NCBI GenBank assembly: GCA_002390285.1
Contig: DGPB01000016.1
Coordinates: 124,001 to 188,000, forward strand
DNA: 64,000 bases
Reading direction: 5' to 3'
Origin: Cellvibrionales bacterium UBA4451
GTDB lineage: Bacteria; Pseudomonadota; Gammaproteobacteria; Pseudomonadales; Porticoccaceae
Each line of letters begins with the position of its first letter. Within the stretch, counting starts at the first letter, position 1. The notes beneath the pieces are model-generated. The model was not told where the DNA came from. It worked only from the letters and a program-made list of their open reading frames with translations, and ran no database searches. Shown here piece by piece: positions 41,818-51,685 of this stretch. The position numbers were made by a program, and so were the translations under genes.

Positions 41818-43158
41818 TTAAAGGCCCAGTTTCTTTTCTAGGTAGTGGATATTGACACAGCCCTTACGGAATTCTTTATCACGGACCAAATCTCTCTGTA
41901 GCTCAGTGTTAGTTTTAATGCCCTCAATATGAAGCTCGTCCAGCGCAGAGGCCATACGTGACAGTGCGGCATCTCGGTCTTTACCGTAGGTGATAATTTT
42001 TCCTATCAGTGAATCGTAGTGCGGTGGGACGGTGTAGCCTGCATAGATATGAGAGTCGACCCTCACACCGTTACCGCCGGGTGCATGGTAGGCGGTAATC
42101 TTGCCGGGGCTGGGCATAAAGGTTTTGGAGTCCTCTGCATTAATGCGGCATTCGAAGGCGTGGCCGCGAAAGATAATGTCTTCCTGGCGAAAGCTAAGTG
42201 GGAGCCCGCTGGCAATTAGCAGTTGTTCCTTGACGATGTCTACACCCGTTATCATTTCAGTGACGGGGTGTTCCACTTGCACGCGGGTATTCATCTCGAT
42301 GAAAAAGAAGCCGCCGTCTTCATAGAGAAATTCGAAGGTACCGGCGCCACGATAGCCTATTTCGATGCAGGCATTAACGCAGGCTTGCAGTACTTCATTG
42401 CGAATATCATCGGGAATACCGGGAGCGGGAGCTTCTTCGAGAACCTTCTGGTGGCGACGTTGTAAAGAGCAGTCTCGATCGCCTAGGTGGATGGCGTGGC
42501 CCTGGCCGTCTGACAGTACTTGGACTTCCACATGACGTGGATTTTCCAGAAACTTCTCCATGTATACCGTATCGTCACCGAAGGCAGCTTTTGCTTCGGC
42601 TTTGGTGACTTGGATGGCATTGATGAGCTCGCCTTCATTGCGGACTACGCGCATGCCTCGACCACCGCCGCCAGAGGCAGCTTTGATGATGACGGGATAA
42701 CCCACTTCCTGGCCAATGGCCTTGCTTCTCTCTTGGTTATCCGTCAGTGGGCCATTTGAGCCTGGCACTGTGGGAACACCTGATTTTCTCATGGCGTCGA
42801 TAGCGGCGACTTTGTCGCCCATCTTGCGAATGACGTCAGCGGTTGGTCCAATAAAGATAAAACCACTTTTTTCTACCTGTTCGGCAAAATCAGCATTTTC
42901 AGCGAGAAAGCCATAGCCGGGGTGGACGGCCTGAGCGTTGGATATCTCCATTGCGCTGATGATGGCGGGTACATTTAGATAGCTTTGTGCAGAGGGGTTG
43001 GGCCCAATGCAGATTGTTTCGTCTGCCAGCAAGACATGTTTCAGGCTGGCGTCGCCCTTGGAATGGGCTGCTACGGTTTTGATGCCGAGCTCTTTGCAGG
43101 CTCTCAAAATTCGTAGTGCAATTTCACCGCGGTTGGCAATAAGCACTTTTTCCAGCAT
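41818..43158 (-). CDS. accC: Acetyl-CoA carboxylase biotin carboxylase subunit
   Basis: ATP-grasp subunit of 446 residues that carboxylates biotin on AccB, the first step of fatty acid synthesis. Motifs: MLEKVLIANRGEIALRILRA, VHPGYGFLAENADFA, KAASGGGGRGMRVV (ATP loop), HVEVQVLSDG, RDCSLQRRHQKVLEEAPAP and EMNTRVQVEHPVTEM. AGGAG precedes the start; 25 bases separate it from accB. Confidence 0.97.
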   Translation of the reverse strand: MLEKVLIANRGEIALRILRACKELGIKTVAAHSKGDASLKHVLLADETICIGPNPSAQSYLNVPAIISAMEISNAQAVHPGYGFLAENADFAEQVEKSGFIFIGPTADVIRKMGDKVAAIDAMRKSGVPTVPGSNGPLTDNQERSKAIGQEVGYPVIIKAASGGGGRGMRVVRNEGELINAIQVTKAEAKAAFGDDTVYMEKFLENPRHVEVQVLSDGQGHAIHLGDRDCSLQRRHQKVLEEAPAPGIPDDIRNEVLQACVNACIEIGYRGAGTFEFLYEDGGFFFIEMNTRVQVEHPVTEMITGVDIVKEQLLIASGLPLSFRQEDIIFRGHAFECRINAEDSKTFMPSPGKITAYHAPGGNGVRVDSHIYAGYTVPPHYDSLIGKIITYGKDRDAALSRMASALDELHIEGIKTNTELQRDLVRDKEFRKGCVNIHYLEKKLGL

Positions 43159-43183
43159 GACTGTTACTCCTGTCGGCTGTGGC

Positions 43184-43627
43184 TTAAATGATGGTGATCA
43201 TCGGCTGGTCAAATTCTACGGGTTCGCCATCTTCAACTAGAATGGCGCCGATGGTGCCTGCTTTGTCGGCCTCGATTTGGTTCATCATTTTCATGGCTTC
43301 AACAATGCAGAGTACATCGCCAACGTTGACTTTCTGGCCCTCTTCGACAAAGCGCTTGGCGCCGGGAGCAGATGAGCGATAGAAGGTGCCAACCATAGGA
43401 GAATTAACCACGTGGCCTGATAGTTCAGGAGTTGCTGTTGGTGCTTCAGTCATTGTCTGAGGTGCTGAAACAGGAGCTGGAGCGGCGGCGGCAACATAAG
43501 GTGCTACGGCAACCACTGGGCCGTTACGGCTAATGCGAACTGATTCTTCGCCCTCTTTGATTTCCAACTCGTTGATATCAGATTCTTCGATCAGTTCAAT
43601 CAGTTTTTTAATTTTACGAATATCCAT
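43184..43627 (-). CDS. accB: Biotin carboxyl carrier protein
   Basis: 147 residues; the biotin-accepting Lys lies in VEAMKMMNQIEAD of the C-terminal barrel domain. An Ala/Pro-rich linker (about 50-75) joins it to the N-terminal MDIRKIKKLIELIEESDINE helix. GGAG before the ATG. Directly upstream of accC, as usual, because AccB and AccC form one subcomplex and are co-regulated. Confidence 0.97.
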   Translation of the reverse strand: MDIRKIKKLIELIEESDINELEIKEGEESVRISRNGPVVAVAPYVAAAAPAPVSAPQTMTEAPTATPELSGHVVNSPMVGTFYRSSAPGAKRFVEEGQKVNVGDVLCIVEAMKMMNQIEADKAGTIGAILVEDGEPVEFDQPMITII

Positions 43628-43657
43628 CTGTTATTGCTCCAAATCGTAAAAATGTTG

Positions 43658-44098
43658 TCAGGAGTTAAGTTGGTCTAGTGCTGCAGTCAGTGCCAGCTTG
43701 TAACTAAGGCCGCCAAAACCGCAAATAACGCCTTTGGCTATATCGGAAAAGTAGGAGTAATGCCTAAACTCTTCTCGTGTATGTACGTTGGATAGATGAA
43801 CCTCTATAAAAGGGATATCTACCGCTAGCAGGGCGTCGCGTAGAGCGATACTGGTGTGGGTAAAAGCGGCAGGGTTGATGATAATAAAGTTAACCCCTTC
43901 CTTTTGAGCATCGTGAATACGATCTACTAGTTCGTATTCTGCATTGCTTTGTAGGGCTAAAAGGTGATGACCTTTTTTTATACAGGTGTCGGCGAGATCT
44001 TGATTGATCTGATCCAGGCTTTCATTGCCGTAGACCTCTGGTTCTCGGGAGCCGAGGAGATTCAGGTTTGGGCCGTGTAATACCAGTATGGTCGCCAT
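43658..44098 (-). CDS. aroQ: Type II 3-dehydroquinate dehydratase
   Basis: Third step of the shikimate pathway; dodecameric type II enzyme, 146 residues. Seen: ILVLHGPNLNLLGSREPEVY with the catalytic Tyr, INPAAFTHTSIALRDAL, EVHLSNVHTREEFRHYSY with catalytic His and Arg. ATG 44098 has AGGGA upstream. First gene of aroQ-accB-accC. The 290 bases up to dsbD show no gene or clear structure and presumably carry the operon promoter. Confidence 0.95.
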   Translation of the reverse strand: MATILVLHGPNLNLLGSREPEVYGNESLDQINQDLADTCIKKGHHLLALQSNAEYELVDRIHDAQKEGVNFIIINPAAFTHTSIALRDALLAVDIPFIEVHLSNVHTREEFRHYSYFSDIAKGVICGFGGLSYKLALTAALDQLNS

Positions 44099-44388
44099 AA
44101 TGTCCCTGCCAGAGTTGTCTGTTCCGATGGTGTTAATCGCCACGCCTTAGGGGGGGGCGATTTGAAGAAGTCTGCATTAAAAACTTGGCAGTGTCCAATT
44201 TTTCCTTTTTTTTCGATGTTTGGCTCTATTCGCTGCAAGTTTAAGTAGAAGTTGTGATTTTTCGGGACGCTGTTTAGATTTTCCTCTGCGTGGTTGTCGT
44301 GTTTTCAGTGTGATTTTACCGAGGATACCGACATAATGGCGGTCAACTTCGATAACTTCGTCAAATAGGTCGCTATCTTCCGTAATTT

Positions 44389-46107
44389 TTAATTAGTTGG
44401 CTGATAAATGGCCTCCAGTAGAATATTTTCTGTGAGAAATTGAGGCAAAATGAGCGGATTGCTCGGGCCCCTAGGGTAAAACAGGTAGAGAGGTACACCG
44501 CTTCGGTGGTGTAAATTCAGTAGCGCGGTGATTTCGGGGTTGTAGTTGGTCCAATCACCTTTGAGGTAGGTGATCTTTTTCTCTTGAAGTACTTCCAAGA
44601 ATTGCGCCGAACTGAGAGCCAGTTTTTCATTGGCTAGGCAGGTGATACACCAGTCTGCTGTCAGATTGATAAATACTGGCTTCCCGCTGTCTCGTAAGCG
44701 CTCTAGTTTTGCTGTGCTGTAAGGCTCCCAAGGGTTGGTAGCGTCGTCGTCATTGAGGTGGGTTTGCCAGGGGACTATCAGAGCAAGGGTTGCGAATATC
44801 AGCGCAATAACAATTGTCAGGGTGTTTTTGTGAACCTTCAGTAACCAGAGGGCAAACAGTATTAGAACAATTCCACCAATAAGAGCCGTAACGGTATCGC
44901 TATCTGTTTGCCGGCCCAGAACCCACAGTAACCACACGGCAGTTAGATAAAGTGGAAATGCCAGAAATTCCTTAAATCGTTCCATCCACACCCCAGGGCG
45001 AGGCATTCTTTCCGCCATGCCTGGCCACCAGGATAGCAGCAGTAGTGGTAGCGCCATGCCTAGGCCCAAAGCGATAAAGACTGACATGGCCAGCCAGGCT
45101 GGTTGTGCCAAGGCAAAGCCTAGAGCCGTACCCATAAATGGGGCGGTACAGGGGCTGGCTACGAGCGTTGCGAGCAAGCCTGTCATGAAAGAGGCTGTCA
45201 GCCCATTCCCCTCAGTGGTGGATTGCCCGAGACTCATTAGCTTGGTTCCCATGGAGAGCAATCCTGAAAAGCTTAGGCCCATTAAGACGAACAGGTAGAC
45301 GAGCAGTCCAACAAAGACGGGAGATTGCAACTGAAACCCCCATCCGATTGCCTCACCCCCACGACGGAGCATCATTAATAGGGCGGCAATGCTCATAAAG
45401 CTCAGCACAATACCTAGGGTGTAAGCGAGACCGTGGAGGTGTTTGCTATGTTTGTTGGCGTGGGCACTGGTTAGGCTGAGAGCTTTGATGGAGAGGACCG
45501 GAAACACACAAGGCATAAGGTTGAGAATCATGCCGCCCAGTAGTGCAAATAATAACATCAGCGGCAAATTGCCAGTTGGTGATGTTTGAATAGGGGTTTC
45601 GTTATTGGGTGCCTGCTGGGTGGCCTCGATGACGATGGCTAAAGCATTGGTAGCATCGATACTAATTTGTTGTCTACGAGGCGGATAGCACAGACCCGCA
45701 TCGGCGCAGCCCTGTGACTCCACAACTAGTTCGGAGAGCTTGGCATCCAAAGGCAGGCTGATGAGCGTGTGATGATAGTAGACCTCTAATTCTTTTTCAT
45801 AGTAGTCGTCATAGATACGTTTTCCAGGCGCAAATTCTGGTCTGACGTCCAGGGATTGAAGGTCGCTGTTTAGAAAGCGGAAGCGATGTTGATAGAGGTA
45901 GTAGCCGGGTTCAATTTCCCAGTTGATTAGCAATTGATCCCCATTAACGATAGGTAGCAGCCGGTAGGCCTCTTCAACAGGGAGGAATTGTACGGTTTGT
46001 TCCAGTGGGGTGGCGCTGTAAGGCGATGGAAACAAGTCCTCCGCGCTTATGGATTGCACCAAAAATAGCAGTCCATAGAGAAAAATAGTTATTAATCGGT
46101 TTAGCAT
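44389..46107 (-). CDS. dsbD: Thiol:disulfide interchange protein DsbD
   Basis: Inner-membrane reductant exporter of 572 residues that passes electrons from cytoplasmic thioredoxin to periplasmic thiols. Signal peptide at about 1-22 (LNRLITIFLYGLLFLVQSIS), alpha domain with Cys pair in GCADAGLCYPPR, an eight-helix beta domain with Cys in LMPCVFPVLSIKA and SPCTAPFMGTALG, and a C-terminal thioredoxin domain with CITC in TADWCITCLANEK. GAGGAG precedes ATG 46107. Downstream lies the aroQ operon, as in Pseudomonas. Confidence 0.94.
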   Translation of the reverse strand: MLNRLITIFLYGLLFLVQSISAEDLFPSPYSATPLEQTVQFLPVEEAYRLLPIVNGDQLLINWEIEPGYYLYQHRFRFLNSDLQSLDVRPEFAPGKRIYDDYYEKELEVYYHHTLISLPLDAKLSELVVESQGCADAGLCYPPRRQQISIDATNALAIVIEATQQAPNNETPIQTSPTGNLPLMLLFALLGGMILNLMPCVFPVLSIKALSLTSAHANKHSKHLHGLAYTLGIVLSFMSIAALLMMLRRGGEAIGWGFQLQSPVFVGLLVYLFVLMGLSFSGLLSMGTKLMSLGQSTTEGNGLTASFMTGLLATLVASPCTAPFMGTALGFALAQPAWLAMSVFIALGLGMALPLLLLSWWPGMAERMPRPGVWMERFKEFLAFPLYLTAVWLLWVLGRQTDSDTVTALIGGIVLILFALWLLKVHKNTLTIVIALIFATLALIVPWQTHLNDDDATNPWEPYSTAKLERLRDSGKPVFINLTADWCITCLANEKLALSSAQFLEVLQEKKITYLKGDWTNYNPEITALLNLHHRSGVPLYLFYPRGPSNPLILPQFLTENILLEAIYQPTN

Positions 46108-46302
46108 TGCGCTCCTCGCTGGGCTTACTTTGTGTTGGACGTCGCCAACCAAACACCGGTTCGATATTGTACGGAGGAGCGACATGGGGTGCGAGAGACA
46201 TTTTCCAGGGTTAGGTGCCGAGTATTAAGTCCTGGACTCTGAGTGTTGATGTGCCGAGTGCAGTGTTATAGTCACTATCTCAACGTTAGAGGAATTACCC
46301 AG

Positions 46303-46743
46303 TTGTCTTTAGGTAAATATGTAGGATCTTTGTTGGTGCTGTTAACAATGACAGCATGTAGTGATGGGCTGATAGTAAGTGATGCCTATATTAGGGGCTT
46401 GCCTCCCGGGCAGACGGTTACGGCTGCATTCATGACGCTGACTAATGGGCTCAATCAAGAGTGCCGGTTAGTAGGTGCGACATCACCTGTTGCCAGTAGT
46501 GCTGAAATTCATGCTCATACTCATCAGAACGGGACAATGTCTATGCGCCCTGTTGATGAGGTGGTTTTGCCCAAAGGTGGGAGTATCAGCTTTGAGCCAG
46601 GAGGCTATCATTTGATGTTGTTCGGCCTGCAGAAAAGCTTGTTAGATGGAGAGGAATATAGGGTAACGCTTTTATTTGAAGGCTGTCCGAAAGTGACGGT
46701 GACCATGCCGGTGCATAGTGTTCTTCGTGAGAAAGAGGGCTAA
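46303..46743 (+). CDS. PCuAC-type copper chaperone lipoprotein
   Basis: 146 residues with a lipobox (LLVLLTMTACSDG) and the PCuAC copper motif: EIHAHTHQNGTMSMRPV, then GGYHLMLFGL, giving the His/Met ligands. The family delivers Cu(I) to the CuA site of cytochrome oxidase in the periplasm. The start is likely TTG 46303, with AGAGGA upstream, giving a short lipoprotein signal; frames opening earlier give an unconvincing N-terminus. It is divergent from dsbD, whose periplasmic reducing power could serve copper delivery (inference). Confidence 0.8.
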   Translation: MSLGKYVGSLLVLLTMTACSDGLIVSDAYIRGLPPGQTVTAAFMTLTNGLNQECRLVGATSPVASSAEIHAHTHQNGTMSMRPVDEVVLPKGGSISFEPGGYHLMLFGLQKSLLDGEEYRVTLLFEGCPKVTVTMPVHSVLREKEG

Positions 46744-46833
46744 ATCAAAGGCTTTGAGTGGGCGCGAAAAAGGTTGCGTCGGGCTGGTGAATTAGGAACC
46801 TCGATAGTAGCAGGCATGATGGGACAGGGACAT

Positions 46834-47835
46834 ATGAGTCAAGACAGTATTGGAAAGGAAGGCGCGCCTTGGTTGCGTATCAGTTTGATGAGTGTGGCTG
46901 TTTATTTGGCCCTGATGCTATTGTTAGGTTGGTTTTGGAGTGATGAGCCCGAGCCCTTTGATGTCAGTGTCAACGCTGCCGAGCAGAGTGTTAGCGTGGT
47001 TGGGGGTAGCACGACAACCGCTACATTGATCGGTGTTGTGGAAACACTGCTGACCAAGCGCGGTGGTTACATCAGCAATGATATAGCTCCACCCGGAATA
47101 TGGCTCGATAACCTGCCTAATTGGGAGTATGGGGCCATTATTCAGGTAAGAGATTTCAGCAAGGCAATGCGAGAAGCATTCAGTCGTTCACAGTCCCAGT
47201 CCGCTGAGGATACTGATTTGGCGCTGGCGGAATCACGCTTTAATTTTGATCACAATAGCTGGGCACTACCTGCATCTGAGTCAGAGTATCGGGAAGGGGT
47301 TGGTTATCTGAGAGGCTACCTTAAGCGGTTGGCCGATGAGGATGAATACAACGCCCAGTTTTATGCTCGAGCAGATAATTTGCGTTACTGGCTCGGTACG
47401 CTGGAAACTCGCTTGGGGAGTTTGTCTCAAAGACTTAGCGCCAGTGTCGGGCAGCGCCGAATCAATACAGATTTGTCGGGTGATGTTGCAGGTAAACAGT
47501 CTACGGTCACACCTAATGAAGTCGAAGTGAAAACCCCTTGGCTTGAAATTGATGATGTTTTTTATGAGGCACGTGGTAGTACTTGGGCAATGATCCAGCT
47601 TTTAAAGGCTATAGCAGTCGATTTTGATCAAGTGCTGGAGAAGAAAAATGCCAAGACTAGTTTGCAGCAAATCATTCGTGAGCTAGAGGCAACACAGGAA
47701 GCGGTCTACAGCCCGATGATTCTTAACGGCAGTGGGTTTGGTTTTCTGGCCAATCATTCTCTGGTGATGGCCTCCTACATTAGTCGTGCTAATGCGGCAC
47801 TGATAAATATGCGAGAGCTTCTAGAGCAAGGTTAA
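46834..47835 (+). CDS. DUF2333 family membrane protein
   Basis: About 333 residues with one N-terminal membrane helix (WLRISLMSVAVYLALMLLLG) and a large periplasmic part with predicted helices; family markers are LTKRGGYISNDIAPPGIWLD, LPNWEYGAIIQVRDFSKAM and FEARGSTWAMIQLLKAI-like sequence near 250. The family is conserved in gammaproteobacteria but uncharacterised. The start is uncertain: 46834, 46819 or TTG 46774. It follows the PCuAC gene by about 90 bases in the same direction. Confidence 0.78.
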   Translation: MSQDSIGKEGAPWLRISLMSVAVYLALMLLLGWFWSDEPEPFDVSVNAAEQSVSVVGGSTTTATLIGVVETLLTKRGGYISNDIAPPGIWLDNLPNWEYGAIIQVRDFSKAMREAFSRSQSQSAEDTDLALAESRFNFDHNSWALPASESEYREGVGYLRGYLKRLADEDEYNAQFYARADNLRYWLGTLETRLGSLSQRLSASVGQRRINTDLSGDVAGKQSTVTPNEVEVKTPWLEIDDVFYEARGSTWAMIQLLKAIAVDFDQVLEKKNAKTSLQQIIRELEATQEAVYSPMILNGSGFGFLANHSLVMASYISRANAALINMRELLEQG

Positions 47836-48003
47836 AAGATGAGTTGGCAAGATTGACGTTTTTTCGTTAAATTTCTCACAAAATAGTATGAAGTTCAGTG
47901 GACAAGAAGAAAGGACGTTTATACTGAGCTCATAGAAGTAGTGCCCAGTCGGGCTTATTAATATCAAGACACCAGTGTGTTAAAGGAACTGGGCAGGTGG
48001 CTT

Positions 48004-50505
48004 ATGAATACTGACATTCACCCTAATCTGCAAACAGCCGTTGCTGTAGGTGAGCACTTGGCGTTAGCCATCCTGAATAGTCAGGATTTGGGTGTGATGT
48101 TACTTGATGCTCGGCTCAGGGTTAGATGCTGGAACCAATGGTTGGCAGGTTGGACCGGGTTGTCTTCTGCAGACGCCTCTGGGCGGTCGTTTGATTCCCT
48201 TTTTACCGGCTTGGTGGGGACTGATTGCACTAAAGCGATTGATCAGGCGTTATTTCAAAACAGGTTTACCTGTTGGACTCAACAAATTGATCCTGATCGC
48301 CTGGATTATATTGAGTCCATCATGGCCGTTGGGCATCGAGAAATGCCCTTGCATAGGGTGAGTTTTACACCTATTGAGCTGCCAGATATGGGCCGCTGTT
48401 GCTTGGTGCAAATTGCTGAAGCGCCGTTTGACCCCATTATGGCTAAAGCGAGAAGGGATCCTCAGCGTGAGGCTTTTGTTGTTCGAGAGGGGGTGTTCCC
48501 GGCGTATCTTGAGTCTTCACACATACCCCTATTGTTGCTCGATAATCACCATCTCATTCTCGATGCCAATGAGTCGTTGCAGTCGCTTTTTGGTTATAGC
48601 TTGGAACAACTGAAACAAAAACCGGTACGAGTATTGTTGCCGGGTATTAGTGCAGATACGGATCTCAGGACGGCTCTCGATGGAGCTATAGGTAGTGGTG
48701 ACGCAGCCTCTATCGAGGGAGCCACTGCAGCAGGTGAGGATCTCAATCTACGGGTAGAATATTTTCAGTCCGTTGAAAATTCAGAGAGTCATGTGATGGC
48801 GTTTCAGGATGTCACCCTTCAGTCGGTGAACCTTGAGGCACTGTTCCATCAACGAAAATTACTGAGTGCTGTTTTCAGCCAGGTAGTAGATGGTATTTTG
48901 ATGGTCGACAAGCATGGCCTTGTCGAGCACCTTAATCCAATTGGTATGGAGTTGTTGGGGGTGAACGACTCCCAGCCAAACCAGTATATCGACGACCTGA
49001 TGGTGCTGGTCGATGAAGATGGTGAGGTAGTTGAGTCACCCTGTTTGACAGCATTGACGCGGGGCAAAACCGTCGATGTTGCTGATAACACGATGTTGAA
49101 GGTTGGAGGGCAACCACTCCTGCAGGTGGTGGCGTCAGCAACGCCATTACGTAACCGGCTCAATGAAATGACGGGCGTGGTTCTCGTGTTCCGCTCCGTG
49201 AGCGAGGCCCGAAGAATTTCCACTCGGTTGACCTGGCAGGCTACCCATGACCCGTTGACCGAATTGGGCAATCGTCGCTATCTTGAGAACGAAATTCTCA
49301 AGGCAATTGACGCTGCCCATCTAAATGACAGTACTCATACGCTGTTGTACATCGATCTTTACAATTTCTCAGTGATTAACGATACCTGTGGACATAATGC
49401 GGGTGATGAGCTGCTATGCCAATTTGCAAGAATGTTGGAAAAACAGGCCGGTCCCAAAGATGTGGTGGCGAGAATTGGTAATGATGAATTTGCCTTGCTA
49501 CTTAATGAGCTCGGTGTGGATGAGAGTCGTGAATTGGCCGAGCAACTGCTTTGGCAGATAAAAGACTTTAGTTTTCCTTGGGGCGAAAGGCGCTTGAAAG
49601 TGGGTGCCAGCATTGGGGCTAAGGTGATTGATCGGAGTACTACGTCAGAAATTGATGTATTGGTGGAGGCGGGGACATCTTGCGCTTCAGCTAAAGAGTC
49701 GGGTCGCAACCGCATCCATTTTCAGTATCGCAGTGTTGAAGTGGCTGAGCGACAGAGCATTGCCCAATGGATACCTATTATTTCTGAAGCGTTGGAAGAA
49801 GATCGTTTTGTTCTTTATTGTCAGCCAATCGTGCCGGTGGTCAGTAAGGGCGCTAAACATGCGGGGCACTACGAAGTGCTGGTAAGAATGCTTGATCGGG
49901 AAGGTGGCATCATTCCTCCAGGCAAGTTTATTCCCGCTGCCGAGCATTATGGTTTGATAGAGGATATCGACCGCTGGGTACTCGATAAAATCTTTGTCTA
50001 TTTGCAGGAAACGCCAAATAGTGATCAGTGCTTTGCGGTGAATTTATCAGGAAAAACGGTCTGTGATGAAGACTTGAAGGATTACATTATTCACAAATTT
50101 GATAGCACTGGAGTGGATCCTGCACGGCTACAGTTCGAGGTGACGGAAACGGCTGCTATCAGACATTTTGACCGGGCAATGGATTTGATTCGTGCGCTCA
50201 AGGACAAGGGCTGCTCTTTTTCATTGGATGATTTTGGCAGCGGGTTGTCCTCCCTGGGCTATCTCAAGGAATTGCCCGTGGACTACTTAAAAATTGACGG
50301 TAGCTTTATCAAGAAGATGGAATTAAATGAGGTGGATTACTCTATGGTGAGTACCATCAACCACTTGGGGCACATTATGGGCATTACGACGATAGCCGAA
50401 TGTGTGGAGAACGAGACGCAGCTAGCTATGCTGCAGGAAATCGGCGTGGACTACGCCCAAGGCTTCCTTATCGCCAAGCCTATGCCGCTGGCTAATCTGA
50501 CATAG
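48004..50505 (+). CDS. PAS-GGDEF-EAL cyclic-di-GMP protein
   Basis: 833 residues, soluble. PAS-like domains at about 25-135, 170-270 and 285-390; GGDEF domain about 410-575; EAL domain about 590-833. The GGDEF motif reads GNDEF (ARIGNDEFALL) and no RxxD inhibitory site precedes it, so cyclase activity is doubtful. The EAL domain keeps its catalytic set: YEVLVRM, FAVNLSG, EVTETA, LDDFGSGLSSLGYLKELPVD, YLKIDGSF, AECVEN and QGFLIAKP, so it is probably an active phosphodiesterase. ATG 48004 follows AGGTGG; GTG 47977 is possible. Relevant to the PilZ gene and type IV pilus genes here. Confidence 0.88.
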   Translation: MNTDIHPNLQTAVAVGEHLALAILNSQDLGVMLLDARLRVRCWNQWLAGWTGLSSADASGRSFDSLFTGLVGTDCTKAIDQALFQNRFTCWTQQIDPDRLDYIESIMAVGHREMPLHRVSFTPIELPDMGRCCLVQIAEAPFDPIMAKARRDPQREAFVVREGVFPAYLESSHIPLLLLDNHHLILDANESLQSLFGYSLEQLKQKPVRVLLPGISADTDLRTALDGAIGSGDAASIEGATAAGEDLNLRVEYFQSVENSESHVMAFQDVTLQSVNLEALFHQRKLLSAVFSQVVDGILMVDKHGLVEHLNPIGMELLGVNDSQPNQYIDDLMVLVDEDGEVVESPCLTALTRGKTVDVADNTMLKVGGQPLLQVVASATPLRNRLNEMTGVVLVFRSVSEARRISTRLTWQATHDPLTELGNRRYLENEILKAIDAAHLNDSTHTLLYIDLYNFSVINDTCGHNAGDELLCQFARMLEKQAGPKDVVARIGNDEFALLLNELGVDESRELAEQLLWQIKDFSFPWGERRLKVGASIGAKVIDRSTTSEIDVLVEAGTSCASAKESGRNRIHFQYRSVEVAERQSIAQWIPIISEALEEDRFVLYCQPIVPVVSKGAKHAGHYEVLVRMLDREGGIIPPGKFIPAAEHYGLIEDIDRWVLDKIFVYLQETPNSDQCFAVNLSGKTVCDEDLKDYIIHKFDSTGVDPARLQFEVTETAAIRHFDRAMDLIRALKDKGCSFSLDDFGSGLSSLGYLKELPVDYLKIDGSFIKKMELNEVDYSMVSTINHLGHIMGITTIAECVENETQLAMLQEIGVDYAQGFLIAKPMPLANLT

Positions 50506-50556
50506 TTTAAATTGTTGCTCTAATCTTACTTTGAAGGCTAGGCAGCAAGTATTTAG

Positions 50557-51561
50557 TTACTGGTTTATAGCCAGTGACTGCAAAATTCCCGGGTACTGCT
50601 CAGCATTGAGTCTTGGGCCAAATTGGCTCACCACGCGGGCTGCTGCCAGACTGGCAAAATCCCCCGCTTCTTGATAATCGTAGCCATGGGTAATGGCATA
50701 AAGAAAGGCTCCGGCGAACATATCGCCAGCACCGTTGGTATCAACGGCAGTAACAGCATGGGGTTGTATACGGTGAAGAGTGTCACCATCGAATACCAGA
50801 GCACCCTTGCCACCAAGGGTGATCGCAAAAGTGCAAGCGGAGCCCTTGAGTTGATCCGCTGCATTTTCTAGTGTGTCGGTGCCTGTCCAGCCCAATGCTT
50901 CGGCCTCATTACAGAACAATAAATCAACTCGATTCCCCATCATTTCTTTGAGGCCGGCCCCAAAAAATGTGACCATCCCTGGGTCAGATAGGCTCAGCAC
51001 CGTCTTTACCTCATTCGCCTCGGCAACTTCTCTGGCTCGGATAGCGGCAGCACGGCCACTATCTGAGGTGACCAGATAGCCTTCCATATAGAGGTATTCA
51101 GACTGGGCGATGGCATCAATATTTAGGTTGTCTATGGAGACAGTCTCACTGACACCAAGAAAGGTGTTCATGGAGCGTTCGGCATCCGGGGTGATTAATA
51201 CCAGGCACTTGCCCGTGATCCCTTCCACTTGGTCGCCGTTTTGATGATAGTCGACGCCTGCTTCTGCTAGGTCATTCAGATAAAACTGGCCATTGTCATC
51301 ATCTGCTACTTTGCAGGAATAGAAAGCCTTGCCCCCAAAGCAACTGACAGCGATGATGGTGTTTGCTGCCGAGCCGCCGCTGGCGCGTCGGGAGGCGGTG
51401 AGGTGATGATGCAGGTGATCGACTAACTGATTCTGGCGGGTTTCATCAACCAGTGTCATCAAGCCCTTTTCTACCTGCAGTTGGTGCAGGTCGTTATCGG
51501 TCACTTCAATTTCTGTATCCACCAGCGCAGCGCCGATGCCGTAAATATGATATTTGGCCAT
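50557..51561 (-). CDS. PfkB family sugar/nucleoside kinase
   Basis: 334-residue ribokinase-fold kinase, adenosine kinase-like. Signatures: YGIGAALVDTEIEV, SGGSAANTIIAVSCFGG (PfkB motif 1) and AVDTNGAGDMFAGAFLYAI (motif 2, catalytic Asp in GAGD). Substrate not determinable from sequence; adenosine, ribose or another nucleoside is possible. ATG 51561 without a clear ribosome binding site. Divergent from mrcB. Confidence 0.86.
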   Translation of the reverse strand: MAKYHIYGIGAALVDTEIEVTDNDLHQLQVEKGLMTLVDETRQNQLVDHLHHHLTASRRASGGSAANTIIAVSCFGGKAFYSCKVADDDNGQFYLNDLAEAGVDYHQNGDQVEGITGKCLVLITPDAERSMNTFLGVSETVSIDNLNIDAIAQSEYLYMEGYLVTSDSGRAAAIRAREVAEANEVKTVLSLSDPGMVTFFGAGLKEMMGNRVDLLFCNEAEALGWTGTDTLENAADQLKGSACTFAITLGGKGALVFDGDTLHRIQPHAVTAVDTNGAGDMFAGAFLYAITHGYDYQEAGDFASLAAARVVSQFGPRLNAEQYPGILQSLAINQ

Positions 51562-51685
51562 AATCAATAATATGTATGGTTGTTAATTTAGGCGGCTATT
51601 ATCCTCGTGTTGGGTTCTGAGTAAAGCAGAGAAAAGGCCTGTTGCTGGGATGTGGCAGGTCAGGCGATCAAACAGGAGCAAATCC

